A DNA stretch of 64,000 nt, taken from assembly GCA_964586765.1 (NCBI GenBank), contig CAZPHN010000008.1:14278-78277 (forward strand), read 5' to 3'. The notes under the pieces are model-generated. The model made no database searches, was not told where the DNA came from, and saw only the letters and a list, made by a program, of their open reading frames with translations. How positions within the stretch are numbered: position 1 is the first letter of the stretch; each line of letters starts with the position of its first letter. This DNA is from UBA3263 sp964586765 (GTDB taxonomy: Bacteria; Bacteroidota; Bacteroidia; Bacteroidales; Muribaculaceae). Of this stretch, positions 7,730-17,055 are shown piece by piece. The translations under genes and the position numbers were made by a program.

Positions 7730-9627
7730 CAGTCTTTCTCGAGATATGTGTAGCCATATAGACCGCTACGGTAGTTGCCAAGGAACTCCCTGCCCTCTTC
7801 GGCGGTAATCTTCCCGGCTTTCATTGACGCTGTAACCCAAGTCTCAACGTTGCGTACAAGCTTCTTTGAGTTAAACTGAACGTAATCGAGCACTTCGGCA
7901 ACGGTCTCACCGTCAATAATCTTATCTATCTCATAGTGGTCCTTATACACGTCAATATGAACTGCATTGGTATCGCCGAAAAGATTATGAAGGTCACCGA
8001 GAATTTCCTGATATGCACCCACAAGGAACACACCTATATAATAAGGTTCACCGGGATTAATGGGATGGACCGGAAGAGAATCAACAAGACCGTTAGAAGT
8101 AATAAAATGAGCAATCTTACCGTCACTGTCACATGTCATATCTTGTATCGTAGCGGTTCTGGTAGGTTTCTCATCCAGACGGCTTATAGGCATAATCGGG
8201 AAAATCTGGTCAATAGCCCAGCTATCCGGCAGCGACTGGAACAGGGAGAAGTTACAGAAATACTTATCGGGAATCATACGGGCAACCTTACGGAGCTCCT
8301 CCGGCGGATGTTTCATTGACGATGACAGGTCAGAAACCTCACGGGCTATACTCCAGAAAAGCTGCTCAATGCGTGCACGCGTCTTTAAGTCAAGCAATCC
8401 TATTGAGAATAGCTCGAGAGCTTCCTCGCGAATCTGTAAAGCGTCATGCCATGACTCGAAAATCCTCGGTTGGTCAAGTTTATCCCAAATCTGATACAAT
8501 TCACGCAAAAGCTCATGGGCATCGGGCTCTACCTCCTCATTATCCTTCCATGCCGGCAAAGATGTCGACTCCAAAGCCTCGAAAATCAGCACAGAGTGAT
8601 GGGCACTAAGCGAGCGTCCGCTCTCAGTAATTATATTGGGCTGCTTGATATCGTTTTTCACACAGACATCAACCAATGCCGAAATCGCATCATTGGCATA
8701 CTCCTGAATCGAGTAATTCATAGAACTTTCGCTCGATGAAGTTCTCGTTCCATCATAATCAACGCCAAGTCCGCCGCCAATATCAACAAAATCGATATTA
8801 AATCCCATATTGGTCAACTGCACATAGAACTGTACAGCCTCGCGCAATGCATTCTTAATTCTGCGTATCTTGGTAATCTGGCTTCCGATATGGAAATGTA
8901 TCAGCCTGAGAGCCTCCTTGAGATTATGCTTATCGAGAAAATCAACCGCCTCGAGAAGTTCCGATGAATTAAGACCGAACTTGCTCTGGTCGCCACCGCT
9001 TTCCTCCCATTTTCCTGATCCGGAATTGGAAATCTTGATTCTTATGCCGATATTAGGCATTATTTTCAACCGTTTGGAAATACGGGCAATGATTTTCAGT
9101 TCATTCAGTTTCTCAACGACAAGGAAAATATTTCTTCCCATCTTCTGGGCAAGCAGAGCTAACTCAATATAGTCCTCATCCTTGTAACCATTACATATAA
9201 TAAGTGCGTTCTGGTCAATGTTTGTTGCCAAAACCGCATGGAGTTCCGGTTTAGAGCCGGCCTCAAGCCCAATATTGAACTTCTTACCGTGACTTACTAT
9301 TTCCTCAACAACCTCGCGTATCTGATTGACCTTGATAGGATAAATCACATAATTCGAAGCCTTATAGTCATATTCCTTGGCTGCCTTCTTGAAACAACGC
9401 GAGATTTTCTCCACCCTGTTGTCAAGAATATCCGGAAAACGGAGCAGAACCGGTGCCTGAATGTCACGCACCTGCAGCTCGTCCATCACTTCCTTGATAT
9501 CGACCGAGGCATACCCCTCGCGCGGAGTCACTGCCACATGACCTTTATCGTTGATAGAAAAATATGTTAGACCCCAGCCATTTATGTTATACAGCTCGGC
9601 ACTGTCTTCAATTCGCCACTTACGCAT
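7729..9627 (-). CDS. speA: Biosynthetic arginine decarboxylase
   Basis: PLP enzyme making agmatine and CO2 from arginine, the entry to putrescine and spermidine in bacteria without ornithine decarboxylase. The 632-residue protein matches the long SpeA family: PLP lysine K99 in NYVIYPIKVNQ, the glycine-rich VDIGGGLGVDYDG phosphate-binding segment, the HFHIGSQ loop, and CDSDGK near residue 500 that supplies the active-site Cys and Asp. Lies 14 bases after plsC and overlaps truA. The other polyamine genes (speB, nspC) are not in the window. Confidence 0.95.
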   Translation of the reverse strand: MRKWRIEDSAELYNINGWGLTYFSINDKGHVAVTPREGYASVDIKEVMDELQVRDIQAPVLLRFPDILDNRVEKISRCFKKAAKEYDYKASNYVIYPIKVNQIREVVEEIVSHGKKFNIGLEAGSKPELHAVLATNIDQNALIICNGYKDEDYIELALLAQKMGRNIFLVVEKLNELKIIARISKRLKIMPNIGIRIKISNSGSGKWEESGGDQSKFGLNSSELLEAVDFLDKHNLKEALRLIHFHIGSQITKIRRIKNALREAVQFYVQLTNMGFNIDFVDIGGGLGVDYDGTRTSSSESSMNYSIQEYANDAISALVDVCVKNDIKQPNIITESGRSLSAHHSVLIFEALESTSLPAWKDNEEVEPDAHELLRELYQIWDKLDQPRIFESWHDALQIREEALELFSIGLLDLKTRARIEQLFWSIAREVSDLSSSMKHPPEELRKVARMIPDKYFCNFSLFQSLPDSWAIDQIFPIMPISRLDEKPTRTATIQDMTCDSDGKIAHFITSNGLVDSLPVHPINPGEPYYIGVFLVGAYQEILGDLHNLFGDTNAVHIDVYKDHYEIDKIIDGETVAEVLDYVQFNSKKLVRNVETWVTASMKAGKITAEEGREFLGNYRSGLYGYTYLEKD

Positions 9628-9641
9628 TTCTGTTCAGTCTG

Positions 9642-10355
9642 TTAAGAGTTTAAATTATCGGGGAGAGCGGATGCGATTGCCTGTCGGGAAAGTTCGATAA
9701 GTTCAGGTTCCGATGAAGCAATAGGAGGATGTATGGTGAGAATAATTTTTCCGTAACGGGGCAGTTTCGCCGTGCGTGGCATTACATGAAATGCACCGTC
9801 AATAGTCAGTGGAACAACCGGAAGACCGAATTCCTGTGCGAGCGTATATGCACCGCGCTTAAAGCGACGCATTTTGCCGTCCCAAGTGCGCGCGCCTTCC
9901 GGAAATACGACCAGACTCATTCCGCCGGCAAGCTGCTTCTCGGCATCTACCATTGTCTGATGGATGGCATGCAGCGAAGAGTTATCGACAAATATCTCGC
10001 CGGCACGCTTACACGCCCACCCTACCAACGGCATCTTTTCAAGACTTTTTTTCATCATCCACTTGAAATTATGTCCAAGATAGCCGAAAATAGAGAAAAT
10101 ATCGTAAGCTCCCTGATGGTTTGCCACAAAAACATAACTCGTGCCGCGCGAAATATGCTCATGTCCGTGTACCTCAACCTTTACCCACGATAATATGCAC
10201 ATAATTCTTGACCATACCATCGGCGGATAATAACCCCACCATCTTCCGCCGAATATCATTGAACCGACAGCGGTAAGAATAGCCGTAATCAGCGTGACCA
10301 CCAGCATAAGCGGCCACATCAGGGTAAACTGATATATCCTGTAAATTATAATCAT
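9642..10355 (-). CDS. plsC: 1-acyl-sn-glycerol-3-phosphate acyltransferase
   Basis: Acylates lysophosphatidic acid to phosphatidic acid at the inner membrane. The 237-residue protein has two N-terminal hydrophobic segments, the catalytic HX4D motif NHQGAYD (H80, D85), and the phosphate-binding FPEGAR motif in the second half. Its start overlaps the stop of the GH13 gene by four bases, so it is translationally coupled to it. Assignment to PlsC rather than another lysophospholipid acyltransferase rests on length and motifs only. Confidence 0.9.
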   Translation of the reverse strand: MIIIYRIYQFTLMWPLMLVVTLITAILTAVGSMIFGGRWWGYYPPMVWSRIMCILSWVKVEVHGHEHISRGTSYVFVANHQGAYDIFSIFGYLGHNFKWMMKKSLEKMPLVGWACKRAGEIFVDNSSLHAIHQTMVDAEKQLAGGMSLVVFPEGARTWDGKMRRFKRGAYTLAQEFGLPVVPLTIDGAFHVMPRTAKLPRYGKIILTIHPPIASSEPELIELSRQAIASALPDNLNS

Positions 10356-12019
10356 CTCTTTATCTTCCAGATTACCGCTCCATGTGCGGGAATTTTCGTA
10401 ACAAACGGGAGCTGTGATGAAACGGTCTTACGTGCGCGTCGTCCCGTAATCAGTTCTACTGCGGGATATTCACCTTCGGCAATGTTGAGCACATCAAACG
10501 CATGACGCGGAATATTGATTGCCATGTCAGCCTCTACAGTATCAAAATTCACAGCAATAAGCAGCGTTTCATCGCCGTGATTACGAAGATATGCACATTG
10601 GCGGTGCGGATTGAACCCCGGATTATCGTAATTGACATACATCAGGTCAAAGAAACTTCCCTCAGCAATTGCAGCTTCTGACTTCGACAGATTCAAAACC
10701 TTCATATATAGGTTACGCAACTTGACTTCTTCATCAGTAAGAGACGCAGTTGAAGGTTTTCCTCCCGCAAGCCAACGGCTCAGTGTCGGTATGGTCCAAT
10801 AATCGAAAATCGTTGTACGACCGTCCTCACCGCTGAACCCTTCCATATCCATACCTCTTTCGCCAAGCTCCTGACCGAAATAAATCATCATCGGTCCGGT
10901 AGAAAGAGTTGATGCAACAACCAGAGACGGAAGCACTGTTTTTGCATCGCCTGCATAAAATGGCGAGGCGTAACGCTGCTCATCATGATTCTCAAGGAAA
11001 TTCAGCATGTGAGCCCCCAGTCCGTCAACTGTCTGCCAGCAGGAGGTTATTCTGTCGGCACCTACACCGAAGCATTGGATTGCACGCAGAGTATCATACA
11101 GGTTAACCTTATCATACAGATAGTCAAATCCGGCATCAATAAATGTCCTATATAGGTTCACATCATAAATTTCAGCAATGAACTCAACATTTTTGCGTAC
11201 TTTGCGCACTTGCGGAATTGCCCACTGCCAGAACTCGACCGGAACCATAAATGCCATATCACAACGGAAACCGTCGACGCCTTTCCTAACCCAATACTTC
11301 AGTATATGGAGCATCTTATTCCATGTATCCGGAATCGGGTCGAAATGCTTTGTGCCACCTCCGCAGTAGTCAACACCATAATTAAGTTTTACGGTCTCGT
11401 ACCAGTCATTACGGTCAGGCGACGGCGTAAAGCAATCATTACCGGATGCTTTAGCCGGTTCCTCAACATAATCGCCAAGGTGGACATTAGTCGGAGAGAA
11501 ACGCGTTCCCGGCAAATAATAGAAGTTATTCCGCGGATTAAAATGATGGAAAACATTGTCGTCCGCACCGAGGTCACGCACACCCTTCGGGGCAACATCT
11601 GAATGATACTCGCGCGCCACGTGGTTAGGCACGAAATCAATAATCACCTTCAGTCCGAGCTTATGGGCACGGTCAACCAAAGCCTCAAACTCCTCCATAC
11701 GCTTGGCTGGATTGACCGCCAAGTCAGGGTCTACGTCATAATAGTCAGTAATAGCGTATGGCGAGCCGGCTTCACCCTTTATAACATGCGGGTTATGTCT
11801 ACGGATACCATATGCGGTATAATCAGGTCGATGGGCATGTTCAATCACCCCCGTAAACCATACATGAGTAGCTCCGAGCGACTTAATAGCGCGGAGAGCT
11901 GACGAGGTAATATCCTTGAATTTACCTGACCCGTTCTGCTCTATGGTTCCGCATGGAACGGGATTTTCCGTGCGGTTTCCGAATAAACGGGGCAATAATT
12001 GATATATAATCGGTTTCAT
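10352..12019 (-). CDS. GH13 alpha-amylase-family protein
   Basis: A 555-residue (beta/alpha)8 glycoside hydrolase or transglycosidase. Conserved regions are visible in order: DFVPNHVA (region I), GVDGFRCDMA with the nucleophile Asp (region II), FIAEIYD with the acid/base Glu (region III), and FLENHDEQR (region IV). A C-terminal beta-sandwich follows. There is no signal peptide, so it probably acts on glycogen or maltodextrins in the cytoplasm, unlike secreted SusA/SusG. The start MKPIIYQLLPRLFGN is chosen over an upstream in-frame Met. Exact bond specificity cannot be read from the sequence. Confidence 0.85.
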   Translation of the reverse strand: MKPIIYQLLPRLFGNRTENPVPCGTIEQNGSGKFKDITSSALRAIKSLGATHVWFTGVIEHAHRPDYTAYGIRRHNPHVIKGEAGSPYAITDYYDVDPDLAVNPAKRMEEFEALVDRAHKLGLKVIIDFVPNHVAREYHSDVAPKGVRDLGADDNVFHHFNPRNNFYYLPGTRFSPTNVHLGDYVEEPAKASGNDCFTPSPDRNDWYETVKLNYGVDYCGGGTKHFDPIPDTWNKMLHILKYWVRKGVDGFRCDMAFMVPVEFWQWAIPQVRKVRKNVEFIAEIYDVNLYRTFIDAGFDYLYDKVNLYDTLRAIQCFGVGADRITSCWQTVDGLGAHMLNFLENHDEQRYASPFYAGDAKTVLPSLVVASTLSTGPMMIYFGQELGERGMDMEGFSGEDGRTTIFDYWTIPTLSRWLAGGKPSTASLTDEEVKLRNLYMKVLNLSKSEAAIAEGSFFDLMYVNYDNPGFNPHRQCAYLRNHGDETLLIAVNFDTVEADMAINIPRHAFDVLNIAEGEYPAVELITGRRARKTVSSQLPFVTKIPAHGAVIWKIKR

Positions 12020-12030
12020 CAGGTGCAAAT

Positions 12031-12411
12031 TTACAATTTTTTCGCTAAAATCTTCTCATATCCGGTCATAAAATATGCCCGCGTAAACTCTCCGGGGCGC
12101 AAAATAACGCTGCCGAACTGAACAAGGTCTACGTCCATCTCCACTATTCCGGACAGTTTCGACTCAGCCGAGCGTCCACACCGGCGTTCAAACTCCTTGC
12201 CGAGCGATATCAGCTGCTCGGCAGAAAGCCCGGTCATAATGCGAACCACCATATTAAGATAATCAGGCGACTTTCCGTTGAGGGCACGCGTCGAATAAAC
12301 TCCGCTGCTTGCTGACGAGCCGAATGTGGAATCAATCCACTCGCCGGCAACCTCCATCATGCGCTCGCGCTCCGGACAGTTCGAGCCGAATGTCAAAATA
12401 CATTCCGTCAC
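12031..12411 (-). CDS. HPPK-like protein (FolK family, short and divergent)
   Basis: 126 residues resembling 6-hydroxymethyl-dihydropterin pyrophosphokinase of folate synthesis: LTFGSN near the start, the Tyr segment SGVYSTRAL, PDYLNMVVRI, SAEQL, the GR of RRCGRS, and MDVDLVQFG that keeps the two metal-binding Asp. The usual GPR just before the Asp pair is absent (SGIVEMDVD), removing a catalytic Arg, and the C-terminal VPH segment is shortened. It overlaps tex by four bases and lies just before the GH13 gene. It may be a diverged working HPPK or a relative with another role. Confidence 0.7.
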   Translation of the reverse strand: MTECILTFGSNCPERERMMEVAGEWIDSTFGSSASSGVYSTRALNGKSPDYLNMVVRIMTGLSAEQLISLGKEFERRCGRSAESKLSGIVEMDVDLVQFGSVILRPGEFTRAYFMTGYEKILAKKL

Positions 12412-14555
12412 CGCTCCGTATGTGAAACGCCCTTTAATGTGAGTGCAATTCGACCGCGGTCATAATCCACGTCGAGAACTCGTGCGCGAACCGTCTGGTC
12501 CATCCTCACTACATCTAACGGATTTGTCACAAACGCTTCGCTCAACTGCGAAACATGAATGAGTCCGTTTTCCTTAATTCCAAGGTCAACAAATGCACCG
12601 AAAGCTGTAATATTATTAATCTTACCGGTTACCTCCATTCCGGGAATCAGACTCCGTATGGATGTAATTTCGGAATCAAACTGAGTCTCCTCAACCTCCC
12701 CTCGGGGGTCACGTCCCGGTTTGGCAAGTTCCTCAACAATCATGCGGAGCGTCGACTCTCCGGTAGACTTGTCAAGATAGTTTGCAATATTTATATCCGA
12801 TGACTTGAGCTGACTGACAGTTGTGCGCAAGTCTTTAGCCATCTGCTCTACCAGTTCATACCTCTCAGGGTGAATGGCGGTATTGTCGAGGGGATTTTTC
12901 GCTCCGGGAATACGTAGGAATCCCGCACACTGCTGAAACGCCTTCTCTCCGAGTCGAGGAACATTCAAAAGTTCATTACGCGAACGGAAAGGTCCGTTCT
13001 GGTCACGATACTCCACAATATAACGTGCAAGAGCCGGACCTATGCCGCTGACATAGCCTAAAAGAGCTCGCGAGGCGGTATTTACGTTTACGCCTACAGA
13101 GTTTACGCAACTTTCTACTGTATTATCCAGTGCCTGCTGAAGTTTTACTTGGTCAACATCATGCTGATACTGCCCCACCCCTATGCTCTTCGGCTCAATC
13201 TTAACAAGTTCAGCCAAGGGGTCGAGCACACGCCTGCCTATACTTACCGCGCCACGCACTGTGAGGTCCAAATCGGGGAACTCCTCTCGCGCCAGCTCCG
13301 ATGCAGAGTAAACCGACGCGCCATCTTCGCTCACACTAAGAATCTGAACCTTTCGGGGGAAACGCAGATTGCGCAGGAATTTCTCCGTTTCGCGTCCCGC
13401 GGTACCGGAACCTACGGCAATCACATCGACTCTCAGATTGTCAACCATGGAACAAATCGTATAGGTTGCACCATGAATATCATTAACCGGGGCGTTCGGA
13501 TAGATAATATCATAAGCAAGGAACTGACCCTGCGCGCCAAGACATACAACCTTACATCCTGATTTAAAACCGGGGTCGATGCCCATTACACGCTTGCCGA
13601 ACATAGGCGGTGACATCAGTCGCTGCCTGAGATTATCGGCAAACATATCGATAGCTGCTTTATCGGCGCGCTCCTTGGCTATTGCAGATATTTCGGTTTC
13701 AATCGACGGTCGGATAAGACGGCGATACGAATCGCGCACTGACGTCATAACGAGCTCGGCACACTCCTTTGTCGCTCCGGGTTTGACAAAAAAGCGACCC
13801 AGACGGTCTATCATCTCATCGTCGTTAATCGAAATATCAACCTTCAGTATACCCTCTACCTCTCCGCGTCTAACGGCAAGATAGCGGTGTGACGCTACCT
13901 GACGCAACGGCTGGGAATAATCATAATAGTTGCGATACAAATCGTCGGCAGTATTTTCCGCCTTCTTGTTCAGTTTTGAAACCAGAACGGCTCCTCGCTG
14001 ATAGCGTGAACGCACAAGATTACGTGCCTTCTCGTTCTCGCTCATCCACTCGGAAATAATATCGCAAGCTCCGGCAATAGCCTCATCAATCGTGACCGCT
14101 TTGTCCTTACCGACATACTTGCGTGCGGTAACGGACAAGCCAACTGCATTTTGCGCCATTATGATACGTGCCAGAGGCTCGAGTCCTTTTTCGCGAGCCA
14201 TCTCAGCGCGCGTCCTTCTTTTGGGCTTGAACGGCAGATAGATATCCTCAAGTACAGCAGGGTCAAGCGTATGCTCAATTCTATCCGCTAATTCCGACGT
14301 CAAGCCTCCTGCCTCCTTAATCTGCTCTACAACAAATTCACGACGTTTTACATATTCACGCAACGCCTCAAGGCGTAACTGAATTGCACGGACCTGCGTT
14401 TCATCAAGGTCTAATGTCTGCTCCTTTCGATATCTGGCAATGAATGGAACGGTAGCACCATCATCAAGTAGCTTGATTGTGGCGTTAACCTGCTTTCGCT
14501 GCAGATTAAGTTCGCCTCCTATAATGGACGGAAAGTCAGTTGTGGGTATTCTCAC
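12408..14555 (-). CDS. tex: Tex-family RNA-binding transcription accessory protein
   Basis: A 715-residue cytoplasmic nucleic-acid-binding protein with the full Tex layout: N-terminal helical region, a YqgF/RNase H-like domain (VMGIDPGFKSGCKV around 325-340), helix-hairpin-helix modules (SGIGPALARYIVEYR, NVPRLGEKAF), and a C-terminal S1 domain (GKINNITAFGAFVDLG, then GLIHVSQLS). Tex proteins associate with RNA polymerase and RNA. The gene begins 11 bases after the metallophosphoesterase and ends overlapping the HPPK-like gene, in the middle of the long operon. Confidence 0.93.
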   Translation of the reverse strand: MRIPTTDFPSIIGGELNLQRKQVNATIKLLDDGATVPFIARYRKEQTLDLDETQVRAIQLRLEALREYVKRREFVVEQIKEAGGLTSELADRIEHTLDPAVLEDIYLPFKPKRRTRAEMAREKGLEPLARIIMAQNAVGLSVTARKYVGKDKAVTIDEAIAGACDIISEWMSENEKARNLVRSRYQRGAVLVSKLNKKAENTADDLYRNYYDYSQPLRQVASHRYLAVRRGEVEGILKVDISINDDEMIDRLGRFFVKPGATKECAELVMTSVRDSYRRLIRPSIETEISAIAKERADKAAIDMFADNLRQRLMSPPMFGKRVMGIDPGFKSGCKVVCLGAQGQFLAYDIIYPNAPVNDIHGATYTICSMVDNLRVDVIAVGSGTAGRETEKFLRNLRFPRKVQILSVSEDGASVYSASELAREEFPDLDLTVRGAVSIGRRVLDPLAELVKIEPKSIGVGQYQHDVDQVKLQQALDNTVESCVNSVGVNVNTASRALLGYVSGIGPALARYIVEYRDQNGPFRSRNELLNVPRLGEKAFQQCAGFLRIPGAKNPLDNTAIHPERYELVEQMAKDLRTTVSQLKSSDINIANYLDKSTGESTLRMIVEELAKPGRDPRGEVEETQFDSEITSIRSLIPGMEVTGKINNITAFGAFVDLGIKENGLIHVSQLSEAFVTNPLDVVRMDQTVRARVLDVDYDRGRIALTLKGVSHTER

Positions 14556-14566
14556 AAGTCAACAAA

Positions 14567-15760
14567 TCATTTGGGTATTAAAGTGAATACTGTTACCTCC
14601 GGAGTGGCACCGATACGCATGGGAATTCCAACGGTTCCTGCTCCTATATTAACATAAAGCGGACGCTTGCCGTCAGGACTGTCATAAAGCCCTCCCCACG
14701 TCTTATAGCGCAAAGCCGCCGGACTGAGAGAACCAAGAGCAACCTGCATGGCATGTGTATGACCGCTTAAAGTCAAATCTATTTTTAAAGAATCAACCGG
14801 TGCGACTTCGCGCTCCCAGTGAACCGGATTATGCGATAGAAGTATCTTAACGGCTGAGTCTCCGGGTGTAGAATATGCCAGCGAGAGGTCTCCATATGTC
14901 GGGAAAGGTTTCTCGCCCCAGTTTTCAACTCCGATTACTACTATGGAGTCTCCCGGCTGTTCGCCATATATTACTGCCGAACTATTGGTAAGAAGTTCCC
15001 ATTTCATTTCAAGCTGGAGGTCCATCAGCTGCTCCATGTTCATCTCCTTTTCTTCAGCCGATGCCCAATCTATGTAATCACCATAGTCATGATTACCAAG
15101 TATGGAAAATACACCGTCACGTGTATCCAGACGGCTCAACGGCTTGACAAACGGACGCAATTCATCGGATTGCCGGTTAACGATATCGCCCGTAAAGACC
15201 ACAAGGTCCGGATTAGTTGAATTAATCTTATCAACCAGTTTGCTCACAAAAGTAGTGTCCGTGCCGAAGGTTCCAAGGTGTAAGTCAGAAATCTGGACAA
15301 TACGGTATCCTGAAAAACTCTCAGGGAGACCCTCAATGGCAATATCGAGTTCCTTAACGCAAATCTGCTTCCTATTTACCATCGCGCCCCACCACATTAC
15401 AATAAATGCAAGCGCACCAACGACAATTCCCGCCTTACTGAGACCTTTTAAACGTTTTCCATGCCATAAAAGCGGCATAGAAGCAAGAATATCGAATATA
15501 ACGAATATAATCTTGCCAACGTAAACAGTCAGATAAGCAAACAGCATCCACATGGAAAGCTGCAGCATAACGTCACTCTCTCCTCTCTTGGGTAAACAGA
15601 GAAATACAACTATATAAACCAGAAAAAATGCGCTCTGCCACAGCTGAAATTTTGCGGCTATAAGTCTCCGGCTCCGCTGCCATGCCACAAAAAAGATATA
15701 GGCATCAGTAGCAACCTGAAATAGCAAGCAAAGTAAAATCAACAAACCCGGAAGTCTCAT
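14567..15760 (-). CDS. Membrane-anchored metallophosphoesterase
   Basis: 397 residues: four predicted membrane spans in the first 125, then a calcineurin-like domain. Metal-binding motifs are complete: SDLHLGTFG, FTGDIVN, LGNHDYGDY and LSGHTHAMQ. This arrangement matches the YaeI/YkuE group, some members of which act on lipid A precursors or phospholipid head groups. The substrate here is unknown, though co-transcription with two acyltransferases suggests a lipid-related one (inference). Confidence 0.88.
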   Translation of the reverse strand: MRLPGLLILLCLLFQVATDAYIFFVAWQRSRRLIAAKFQLWQSAFFLVYIVVFLCLPKRGESDVMLQLSMWMLFAYLTVYVGKIIFVIFDILASMPLLWHGKRLKGLSKAGIVVGALAFIVMWWGAMVNRKQICVKELDIAIEGLPESFSGYRIVQISDLHLGTFGTDTTFVSKLVDKINSTNPDLVVFTGDIVNRQSDELRPFVKPLSRLDTRDGVFSILGNHDYGDYIDWASAEEKEMNMEQLMDLQLEMKWELLTNSSAVIYGEQPGDSIVVIGVENWGEKPFPTYGDLSLAYSTPGDSAVKILLSHNPVHWEREVAPVDSLKIDLTLSGHTHAMQVALGSLSPAALRYKTWGGLYDSPDGKRPLYVNIGAGTVGIPMRIGATPEVTVFTLIPK

Positions 15761-15786
15761 ATACGTTCAGCAATGGGCAACGCGTC

Positions 15787-16941
15787 TCAGTTCTGGAAAA
15801 GCTTATTTCTAAGGGGATTGGAATACATTGTAAGAATCATCTGACGCATGTATGCAAGTTCATCAGCCGTCACATTCTCAAGTCTGCACTTACCTAACTG
15901 AGTTTCCAGCCTATCCTTTACGGCGTCCACATCAGCGGCAGTATACTGGTCAGCAAATCTGCTTGTACCCTCAAGCATATCGTATGCTACATAGTTTATG
16001 GGATACAGTCTGTAATTGGAATGAATAGCCTTATCAATCAGCTCCGCAACCTTATGGGCGGCTTGCGCGCGGTCAAGGTCCTGAGGCAGTGCGTCAATCT
16101 GGGCGTTCAGACATTCGGTCAATGTATAATGAATTCGACCCTTGGGACGCATAATTCCCGTCTCCATGGCGCGCAAATCATCCTTAGGTGACTTCTTATG
16201 GTCTGGATTGCGGCGTTTCTGCACGAATTCCTGTGCTTTCAAATAATCGTTGGGGTCAAATTCATAGCTGATACTTACCGGCATCAGGTTAACCTCCTTC
16301 AACCGTTCAAGCGGGGTGCCTTCGCCACCCAATTCGAGCATCTTAATCAGGGAGTCCTGCGTGCGGTCATTTGAGTCCTTGGCTCTTCCCTCGCGGTGTG
16401 CAATCCAAAGGCTCTGTTTCTTATCCGTTATACAATAATGGATATATGCGCTCAGATGCTTGGCTGCTTCGAGTGCGCCACGCATACCCGTGTCTCTCTT
16501 AACTATAAAGCTCTTGTTCAGACGTACAAGTTCATCTATCCAAGGCATAATCAGCAGGTTATTCCCAATGGCTACCTCACTGGTGGGCAATCCGTTGCGT
16601 ACCAGACATAAATTCAGGAAAGAAGCATCAAGAACAATGTCACGATGGTTTGAAATCAATGTATATGCTGTTCCTGCATGATAATTGTCAATTCCATCGC
16701 ATGTCAGACCGTCAGTCGACCTCGCAACTAATTTCTCAAGGATAGGACACATTACATTCAACTGGAATGACTCCTGAGAATCAACCAATTTAAGGCGTTC
16801 GGCAAAAGAAGCGAAATCAAGTTCGGGAAATACCCAAGTAACTGCATTCGCGAATTCCGGTTGTTCCACCAAGTTTAATATATGAGAGCGAAAATCGCTG
16901 TCATCAAACGGTGCAATGTCGCTGAAATCTTCTTTGTTCAT
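15787..16941 (-). CDS. PlsB-like glycerol-phosphate/lipid acyltransferase-family protein
   Basis: A 384-residue protein without clear membrane spans. It has an acyltransferase-like core: TLISNHRDIVLDASFL resembles the His-Asp catalytic block (spacing one residue longer than classical HX4D), followed by IAHREGRAKD in place of the PEG motif, and LMPVSISYEFDP. Bacteroidetes genomes carry relatives annotated as glycerol or 1-acylglycerol-3-phosphate acyltransferase. It is the first gene of the operon running to 7001, with a promoter box at 16999-17006. The exact acyl acceptor is uncertain. Confidence 0.7.
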   Translation of the reverse strand: MNKEDFSDIAPFDDSDFRSHILNLVEQPEFANAVTWVFPELDFASFAERLKLVDSQESFQLNVMCPILEKLVARSTDGLTCDGIDNYHAGTAYTLISNHRDIVLDASFLNLCLVRNGLPTSEVAIGNNLLIMPWIDELVRLNKSFIVKRDTGMRGALEAAKHLSAYIHYCITDKKQSLWIAHREGRAKDSNDRTQDSLIKMLELGGEGTPLERLKEVNLMPVSISYEFDPNDYLKAQEFVQKRRNPDHKKSPKDDLRAMETGIMRPKGRIHYTLTECLNAQIDALPQDLDRAQAAHKVAELIDKAIHSNYRLYPINYVAYDMLEGTSRFADQYTAADVDAVKDRLETQLGKCRLENVTADELAYMRQMILTMYSNPLRNKLFQN

Positions 16942-16998
16942 ATATACTTCCGACGTCTTTCAACGTCAAATTTATTTGGTCTCTGCAAAAATTACACG

Positions 16999-17029
16999 CA
17001 AAGTTAACAAAAAAATCCGAAATGTCAAG
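16999..17029 (-). promoter_or_regulatory. Promoter of the 16941-to-7001 operon
   Basis: Minus strand TAACTTTG at 16999-17006, preceded after 19 bases by CTTG (17026-17029). It lies 58 bases before the acyltransferase start and just beyond the end of the cytochrome cluster. Confidence 0.55.
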
Positions 17030-17055
17030 CAATAACACAGGATTGCAACCTTTTT

